Source: Sambucus nigra
Lineage: Eukaryota > Streptophyta > Magnoliopsida > Dipsacales > Adoxaceae
Direction of reading: 5' to 3'
Assembly: GCA_949130495.1 (NCBI GenBank)
Contig: OX422216.1
Span: 99,083,967 to 99,147,966, forward strand
DNA length: 64,000 bases
The translations under genes and the position numbers were made by a program. Below the pieces are notes generated by a model. The model made no database searches and was not told where the DNA came from. It saw only the letters and a list, made by a program, of their open reading frames with translations. This document shows, piece by piece, positions 57,742 to 64,000 of this stretch (its first letter is position 1; each line of letters starts with the position of its first letter).

Positions 57742-57846
57742 GAAAAATCGAGATCTGGTGATACAACACAAGGTCTTTCAAAAGTGGAACAGGTGTTAGA
57801 AGTGCGTTCGATTGATTCAATATCGATGAATCTCGAAAAGAGGGTG
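57742..57846 (+). pseudogene. rpoC2: Plastid rpoC2 fragment (nuclear plastid DNA)
   Basis: A 35-codon reading contains [20 protein letters not shown] and [12 protein letters not shown]. This closely follows a conserved segment of the chloroplast RNA polymerase beta'' subunit as I remember it. No start, no flanking rpoC2 sequence that I recognise, and stops follow (tag at 57859), so it is a short transferred fragment without function. What follows (57847-57960, with LLVLPRGMI) may be more organelle DNA but is not identified. Confidence 0.7.
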
Positions 57847-58050
57847 AAATATAACGCTTAGATGAGATATAATGAAATTATTTTATTGGTTCTTCCCAGA
57901 GGAATGATCCATTTTATTTGACTGATGGTACCAATGATGGTACCAACAAAAAAGAATTTATAACAAATCAAAAAAAAAATTAGAAATAATAAATAAACGG
58001 CGTCTTCAACTCCGCTCTGATACCTCCTAAAGAGAAATAGGCATGCACAC

Positions 58051-58096
58051 TGGTAGAGAGTCTGCCTAAGTCGTGCGGTAGCACCTGGGTTCAGCC
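58051..58096 (+). ncRNA. tRNA-like Pol III promoter, SINE candidate
   Basis: The sequence tggtagagagtc resembles box A and, about 33 bp further, ctgggttcagcc resembles box B. This spacing is usual for tRNA-derived SINEs. The downstream limit is unknown and no clear tail or TSD was seen. Confidence 0.3.
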
Positions 58097-58462
58097 TTCT
58101 CCTGCTGCTCGCTTCGTTTGTTTCGTTGAGCTCACCTCACAAAAATCTCTTTTCGTCCTATGAACTTTAAGGTGTATGAAGTTTCATATTTGTTTTTTTA
58201 GCAGAGCGATAGAGACTTAATTTAACTTAGGTTTATCTAGGCCAGAGGCAGACCTACGTCAAGATAACCCCCTCTCATGCACCTGAATTTACGTATGGTA
58301 ATGTTCATCTCTTACTAAAAACAAGTCATTTATGGATATTATTAGGAGAGCCATGCAGATCCAGTTTAGTCTCCATTTCGATCCACAAGGATCAATATCA
58401 AATGAACGCTCATTCTCTTTTATTTCTTAGGTTGTTTTCAAAACTGAACAGGTTCGTTGGGG
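58097..58462. other. No recognisable gene
   Basis: Spacer between the SINE-like box B and the palindrome at 58463. May include the body of the SINE candidate; no coding region is seen. Confidence 0.45.
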
Positions 58463-58480
58463 AAGCGAATCGATTCGCTT
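58463..58480. repeat. 18-bp perfect palindrome
   Basis: The sequence aagcgaatcgattcgctt equals its own reverse complement and contains the GAATCGATTC core that is clustered in the LTR of the adjacent element. It ends seven bases before that LTR and is part of the pre-insertion target, not of the element. Confidence 0.9.
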
Positions 58481-58482
58481 GA

Positions 58483-58487
58483 TCGAA
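58483..58487. repeat. Target site duplication tcgaa (left side, copy B)
   Basis: Precedes the 5' LTR of copy B. It matches 3156-3160 rather than anything visible to the right of copy B, which is beyond the window. Confidence 0.6.
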
Positions 58488-60039
58488 TGATACGGCGTAA
58501 ATATTTCGTATTTCACCCGTTAACGTACGCGTTATTAGCCCCCTCGGGTACCTTAATTCCTATATTTATGCTCGATAATCAAACAACCTCCATTTAATAT
58601 GATAACATGCTATATGAGGTATATTTGGGCTTTTGTAGGGATTATAGGTGCTAAGTATGAAGTTGGATGCATTCCGGCGAAGTTCCGTACACAATCGCAC
58701 GCGCAAGGGCAATTTAGTCATTTTACAATTTGGGCAACTGGCCCAATGTCTTCACGGAAGTTGAAGCCCTTTGAACAAGCTTCGCGTGGCCGTAAACGGT
58801 GCGCGATTCCGAGTCCGAACGAAGAAGTTACGGGCTTTTGAGCGAAAGAGAAAGACATCTCAACCAAAACAGGGGAAAGATTCAAGACCTGTAGGTCCGA
58901 ATCGATTCGCCCCTTGCGAATCGATTTGGTTGGAAACAGTATGTCAGTTCCTCTGTTTTCGAATCGATTCGGACCAGCCGAATCGATTCGCCCACCATTC
59001 CGAATCGATTCGGATTTATTCTGAATCGATTCGCCCCTCCGGCAGTCTCGAGATATTCTCCAACCGAATCGATTCGGCCCAATGCCGAATGGATTCGGCC
59101 CTGCTGATATTTGTTTTTCTCCCCTTTTATTTACAATTTTGCCATGGGATTTGTTTTTCTATAAATACTCTTTCTCTTCATTTTGAAGAGATCTCTTCAT
59201 TTTGTCTTAGATTTTAGGGTTTGTAAACTTGGGAGATTTGCCCTACTCCTCTCTTGTACTCTTTGTTTTGTAAGTTGTACCTTAACCTTTTCTTCCTTAA
59301 TATAGTTATTTTAGTTGTTTTCCTTGCTTTCTTTCCATTTTCCATGCCTAGATAAGTTTATTTATTGTTATTTATTGCTTTTATAGTGTAATATTAGTGT
59401 AAATTAGTTTATTTCCATAATTTGTCCGTAGATAAATAGGTTCGGGATTGTGTTCCGCCATTTACGGGTTTGGACCTCAAAAGTTAGGTTTTGTGTAAAA
59501 TTGCATTTAATTGAATTCTCGTGTATTAAAGTCGGATTATTATGCGTTTAACTTTCTTTGTCATGCAACGTTATTGTTTATAGTGATAATCCGAATTTAA
59601 TCCGCGTGTGACCATTTTTCCGTTAAATGTTTAATCTCGCAATTTTGGATTGAATTCCTTATTGTGTGATGTTTATGCTTAATTGAAAATGCTCGATTAA
59701 ATTGTTTTTGAGCCTTAACTTTGATTAGTAGTTGTTTCGATCCGTGTGGAAGAATGTGATCCCGATCCTCGCTTTACTTTTGTGTAGCGTAACTTATTCT
59801 TTTCTTTTTCCACCATAACCACCCATCACCTTTTCATTTATTTATTTTACATTTTTATTCCAGAAGTAATTAAACAATTAAAATCTAAAATTCAATCACT
59901 CCCTGTGGATTTCTTACGATACCCGACTTACCGCTATGCTTGCTTGTCAAGTGTAGTTGTAGTTTAGGTTTTTTGCATCGTGGCGGCGAAACACACGACG
60001 ATTGTGTCCTCACACGAACACACTTTTATCGCTCGATCA
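58488..60039 (+). repeat. 5' LTR of copy B (1552 bp)
   Basis: Starts tgatacggcgtaaata and ends gctcgatca. Over the first 740 aligned bases it differs from the 3' LTR by roughly 16-18 substitutions plus one deletion of about 70 bp in the latter. TATA-like tataaata is at 59160-59167. Confidence 0.9.
58899..59099 (+). repeat. GAATCGATTC palindrome cluster, 5' LTR (eight copies)
   Basis: Eight exact or one-mismatch copies in 200 bp. The middle three intervals are absent from the 3' LTRs. Confidence 0.9.
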
Positions 60040-60042
60040 AAA

Positions 60043-60060
60043 TGGCGCTGTTACCGGAGA
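60043..60060 (+). other. Primer binding site, tRNA-Asp type
   Basis: The sequence tggcgctgttaccggaga lies three bases after the LTR. It differs at a few positions from TGGCGCCGTTGCCGGGGA, the complement of the plant tRNA-Asp 3' end. Confidence 0.8.
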
Positions 60061-60169
60061 GTGTGTTTTAGATAGTAATTGTTTTATTATTTCGTAGTAT
60101 TTTTCCTTTTGTATTTGTTCTTTGTTTTAACCTTTTTTGCACGATAGCATATTTGAGCGCTAAGAAACT

Positions 60170-61072
60170 TTGATTCGTGGTGGCTCACTTTCTTGCTCGG
60201 ATTCTCCATCTACAAACAACGAGGTAATCATGTCCTATTATTATAGTTATTACGGTTATTCTAATGATTCTTACTTTGGGGATAGTTTTCAAGTTTTCCA
60301 TTTTGAAGATTTTCTTGAGATTGAAAGACTTGAAAACAATTATCGGAATGAAAATCGTTATTGGGAGCTTGAGTTGGATTCATTATTCGAATCCAATGAC
60401 GATTCTTATTTCGATACTTTCGAAGACGAGTTTCAACCAAATGAGGAGTCCGAGGCTCTTGAGCCGAGGAAGCCTACTTTGGAAGAAACTTTGCTTCTTT
60501 ACTCCCAAGATTTGGAAAGCCTAAATGATGCTGGAATGAGACTTGGAGCACTTTGCGATGAGATGAATTCTTATGCACAAAACAACGAGGCGGTGGAAAC
60601 TTGTGTTTCACCTCAATTTTTCGAAGAATTTCTCATCGAATGTGAATCTCTCTCCCTCGAAATTCAATCTCCTTCCGACGATATGTTGACGGAGATTGAA
60701 TTTATTTCATTACCATATACGTTTTCTGTCATTGAACCATTAGAATTACCGGTTGATTCCTATGAGTCGGTAGAAACTTTTAAAACTTCTACACTTTTTG
60801 CCGATGAGGACTCTTTACCGGACTTGTTTTCGATGGATGTTATCCCCACGTGTGCACCATCTCCCATTCCATTTGAAAAATCTTTGGGAGATGAGTCGAT
60901 TTTTCTTGGACCTCAAGTGTACCTTTCCCCCTTATTATCCAAATCCCCCATCGTCCGCCCAAAATTTCAAATTGGCGATGGTTCATTTTTTTCACCACCC
61001 ACATGCCTTCCGTTTTCAAACGGAATTCATATCTTTCGGGAGGCATGTTCGCTTTGGAGGGTCCACCGTTGA
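60170..61072 (+). CDS. Acidic 300-residue ORF of the non-autonomous element, function unknown
   Basis: Opens 110 bp downstream of the primer site. I chose the upstream ATG (MIRGGSLSCSDS); an internal start at 60230 (MSYYYSYYGYS) is equally likely. The product has a Tyr/Ser-rich N-terminus, then an unusually acidic body (ESNDDSYFDTFEDEF, PNEESEALEPRKPTLEE) with Leu/Phe-rich patches, and a Pro-rich C-terminus. No zinc knuckle, protease or polymerase motif is present, and no gag similarity that I recognise. It occupies the place of gag. The open frame despite LTR divergence of 2-3% suggests either selection or youth. It could be a packaging or accessory protein, or simply the translated leader of a defective element. 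Confidence 0.55.
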   Translation: MIRGGSLSCSDSPSTNNEVIMSYYYSYYGYSNDSYFGDSFQVFHFEDFLEIERLENNYRNENRYWELELDSLFESNDDSYFDTFEDEFQPNEESEALEPRKPTLEETLLLYSQDLESLNDAGMRLGALCDEMNSYAQNNEAVETCVSPQFFEEFLIECESLSLEIQSPSDDMLTEIEFISLPYTFSVIEPLELPVDSYESVETFKTSTLFADEDSLPDLFSMDVIPTCAPSPIPFEKSLGDESIFLGPQVYLSPLLSKSPIVRPKFQIGDGSFFSPPTCLPFSNGIHIFREACSLWRVHR

Positions 61073-63245
61073 TGTTTCAAAGTCAAATCCCTTTTTGGGT
61101 GGACCCTCAACTATTTAGACTTCTAGTGTATAGTTAGTGTGAAGCCTAAATAGTAGGTTGTAAATAGTTAGCTTTTTAATTTTCTTTCTTTCCTATTTTT
61201 CTTTTCTTTTAATTTAGTCTAGTGTAATTAGTTAACTTTTTGTTATTTGTTTTTGCTATGATCGGTACTAACTTGTTTTGTAGATTTCATTGGACTTATG
61301 CTTATGGAGTTCGCTCCAATTTTGGGTAATATCGTTCTTTTTCTATCTGTGTGTTTTGTTCTTAATTAGCATTGAGAACAATGCAACATTTAAGTTAGGG
61401 GGTGTAGGATATTCTATCCATTTCATGTGTAGTCCATGGATTTACTCACCATTTAGTTACTAAGTATGCTTTTCTTAGAAAAATTGAAAATTTTCAAAAA
61501 TATTTTCTTTCTTTTTTCTCCTTTGTTGGGCATTTTGCCTTGTTTCCGATGATAAATTTTAATAATTGCCCGATCCGATTGACAACTCAATGATGCATGT
61601 TCTCGATTTTAGAAGTTATTAGACTTTAGTCCTCAAATCATTGATTTTGTGAATAACTTCATGAATTAAACTTTATCCCATGAGCATATGCACTTTCCTT
61701 GTTATATTGTTTTGGTTTAAGATTTTTATAACTCGGTAATCTTTTGTTGCATTGTATATACTTACACCGAGTAAGCTTTGTACCTTTCGTCGTTTGTGAG
61801 TGTATACACTATTCTTTCCTCTTTGAAAACGTTGAATTCGTCGGTAATCTCTCTATTCTTTCATTGATCGTTCATTAATTGAGTTTATATCTTGAAATGT
61901 ATTACTTGATCATGATTTTCATATATTGTTTTGACTCGAGAATTGCGTAAACTTTATGAAATGATCATAGGCCTTCTTTGTTATATCACCCATATTAGCC
62001 TTGACCTCGCCCTTACATGTTTACCCTCGTTAACCCCTTTGAGCCTAAATATAGCCTTTCTTTTCATAACCCAAATTCTCATAACCAACTCCAAATTGGA
62101 GTTTTAAACCATACATACACTTTCCATACCTTTGTGTGGAATGTTACTTGGGATTGAATGTTGTTGTTATGATGTCGGTTGCAATTTTAGGCATATGAGA
62201 GTTTGACAAGTAAAGTAAAGAAAGATGTGAAAAAGTGAAGAAAAAGAGAAAGCAAAAAAAAAAAAAAAAAAAGCAGAAGAAAACATGAGAAAAAGAGGAA
62301 AAGAAAGAAAAGAGAAAGTTGTAAATGTTGTGTATAGTGTTCTGTAAGCTTTGATTACTCTCCCCGATGATATATCTAATGCTCGTTTGGAAGTTACTTT
62401 CCATTTTTTATATTACCCGCATTTTCCCATTATCCCGAGTTTTCACCCCGAACACTTTGAATCCGTACATACATTCCTTCGTTTCATACCCTAGCCAAAC
62501 TTACATTACAACCCTATTAAAGTCCTATGTGATCTTAGGTTCATGTAATTCAAAGGTTTAAATAGTTTTGATAATCTGTGAAAATGCATTTCGCCTCTTT
62601 TAGTGTGCGGTATCCTTTCATTGAGATTACAGTTTTTCATTTTATATATAGCGTTCTTCATTTGTGACATGTGAGCGGCCTAGTTTCCCTTTACATTTAC
62701 TCCTTATGCCCGCATGTCCTGTGTGTTACCTCCCTGTTTCGAGTGAAATTCGCTTGATGAGCGTAATGCCCGTGAGGATTGAATGTATGCTTGCTTTGAT
62801 TAGTATCCGATTTATATAAGTTTTTCGCCAAATCACACTATGCATGTGCTTTCCCCCTCCCACTTTTAAAGTTTCAATTCTATCAGGTGCATTCAACTTG
62901 TTAATAACAACGAACTTTAGCTTGAATTCGTTAAATATGCTAATAATATGTTTGAAATCTTTTTCGTTGTTATTGAGTTTGTCGCATGTTGGGTTGGGCA
63001 TATTTTGAGGAAATTGTATGATGTTTGTGGGTTTCATCCCTGAAAACCCTCACGAGACAACACTCGTCCACTAGGGTAACCTAGGGGTTTAACGGCTTAT
63101 TGCATATGCTAAATGCAATCGTGCGCCCGCGAAAGTGGCCTTATCTTTTTATTACTTTTTCATCCCATTTTGTACTTGTATCCTGCTGTTGGTTTACTTG
63201 TAGTTCTTGTTGTTTCCTATTTCATTGCTAGGGACTAGCAATGTG
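61073..63245 (+). other. Untranslated internal region of copy B
   Basis: No gene. Contains the internal polypurine tract and a purine-rich block (62210-62320). From 61575 on it repeats window position 1 onward. Confidence 0.7.
61391..61405 (+). repeat. Internal copy of the polypurine tract
   Basis: taagttagggggtgt here is identical over 15 bases to the tract at the 3' LTR junction (63246-63260); both follow an aatg-containing phrase. Confidence 0.85.
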
Positions 63246-63259
63246 TAAGTTAGGGGGTG

Positions 63260-64000
63260 TGATACGGCATAAATATTTCGTATTTCACCCGTTAACGTAC
63301 GCGTTATTAGCCCCCTCGGGTACCTTAATTCCTATATTTATGCTCGATAATCAGACAACCTCCATTTAATATGATAACATGCTATATGAGGTATATTTGG
63401 GCTTTTGTAGGGATTACAGGTGCTAAGTATGAAGCTGGATGCATTCCGGCGAAGTTCCGTACACAATCGCACGCGCAAGGGCAATTTAGTCATTTTATAA
63501 TTTGGGAAACTGGCCCAATGTCTTCACGGAAGTTGAAGCCCTCTGAAAAAGTTCGCGTGGCCGCAAACGGTGCGCGATTCCGAGTCCGAACGAAGAAGTT
63601 ACGGGCTTTTGAGCGGAAGAGAAAGACATCTCAACCAAAACAGGGGAAAGATTCAAGACCTGTAGGTCCGAATCGATTCGCCCCTTGCGAATCGATTCGG
63701 TTGGAGACAGTATGCCAGTTCCTCTGTTTTCGAATCGATTCGCCCCTCTAGCAGTCTCGAGATATTCTCCAACCGAATCGATTCGGCCCAATGCCAAATC
63801 GATTCGTCCCGGCTGATATTTGTTTTTCTCCCCTTTTATTTACAATTTTGCCATGGGATTTGTTTTTCTATAAATACTCTTTCTCTTCATTTTGAAGAGA
63901 TCTCTTCATTTTGTCTTAGATTTTAGGGTTTGAAAACTTGGGAGATTTGCCCTACTCCTCTCTTGTACTCTTTGTTTTGTAAGTTGTACCTTAACCTTTT
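63260..64000 (+). repeat. 3' LTR of copy B, partial
   Basis: First 741 bp of the LTR, cut by the window end. Only about two differences from 1690-2430, including gaagccctctg versus gaagacctctg. Confidence 0.9.

Larger units (their letters stand above)
58488..64000 (+). mobile_element. Non-autonomous Asp-primed LTR retrotransposon (copy B, 3' end off window)
   Basis: 5' LTR 58488-60039, primer site 60043, a 300-codon ORF (60170-61072), a long untranslated region with two identical polypurine tracts, and a partial 3' LTR from 63260. With copy A supplying the missing end, the element is about 6.2 kb. It encodes no enzyme and must depend on a related autonomous element. The primer site and the mid-element ttaagttagggggtgt phrase are typical of the Athila/Ogre-type branch; that assignment is tentative. 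Confidence 0.85.

Overview
This is nuclear DNA from a flowering plant with a large, repeat-rich genome, most likely a eudicot. One recognisable host gene with GT-AG introns is almost lost among nested LTR retrotransposons, a CACTA transposon, MITE-like elements and microsatellites. There is no bacterial or organellar gene organisation, and no rRNA, tRNA or CRISPR locus was seen.

Layout. 1-3155 is the 3' part of a non-autonomous LTR element with an Asp-tRNA primer site; the same element re-enters at 58488 and runs off the window. 3156-12816 is old transposon debris: an LTR-like remnant, the 3' half of a minus-strand Copia element, microsatellites and a decayed CACTA transposase. 12817-22226 is the most host-like part: an eIF5-mimic (W2-domain) gene fragment, a small gag-only LTR element (15.5-18.0 kb), a GrpE co-chaperone gene (18.2-20.3 kb), two MITE candidates and a diverged LTR.

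22232-57554 is one Copia element (LTRs 1425 and 1435 bp, target duplication cgatt) blown up to 35 kb by nesting. A tandem chromovirus (26833-55771, minus strand, duplication taaaa) sits inside it: three LTRs and two internal regions, both with broken polyproteins. A 12-kb Tat-lineage element (29023-41043, duplication catat) sits in turn inside the chromovirus 3' LTR. The Tat element carries gag-pol with two RNase H domains, interrupted by three in-frame stops, a nine-copy 102-bp tandem repeat, and on the opposite strand a three-exon gene whose introns I could resolve to the base. The three target duplications give the order Copia, then chromovirus, then Tat.

57560-58487 holds a plastid rpoC2 fragment, a SINE-like tRNA-type promoter and an 18-bp perfect palindrome, followed by the second copy of the first element.

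The most striking large-scale feature is that bases 61575-64000 repeat bases 1-2430 at about 99.7% identity. The 5-bp duplication left of the second element copy (58483-58487) equals the one right of the first copy (3156-3160). The two 3' LTRs are nearly identical, while the 5' and 3' LTRs of the element differ by 2-3%. Together this indicates a tandem duplication with a period of about 61.57 kb, or an assembly artefact imitating one, with the junction inside the window. At small scale, three unrelated LTR families each carry a cluster of short CG-containing (near-)palindromes immediately upstream of a TATA-like sequence.
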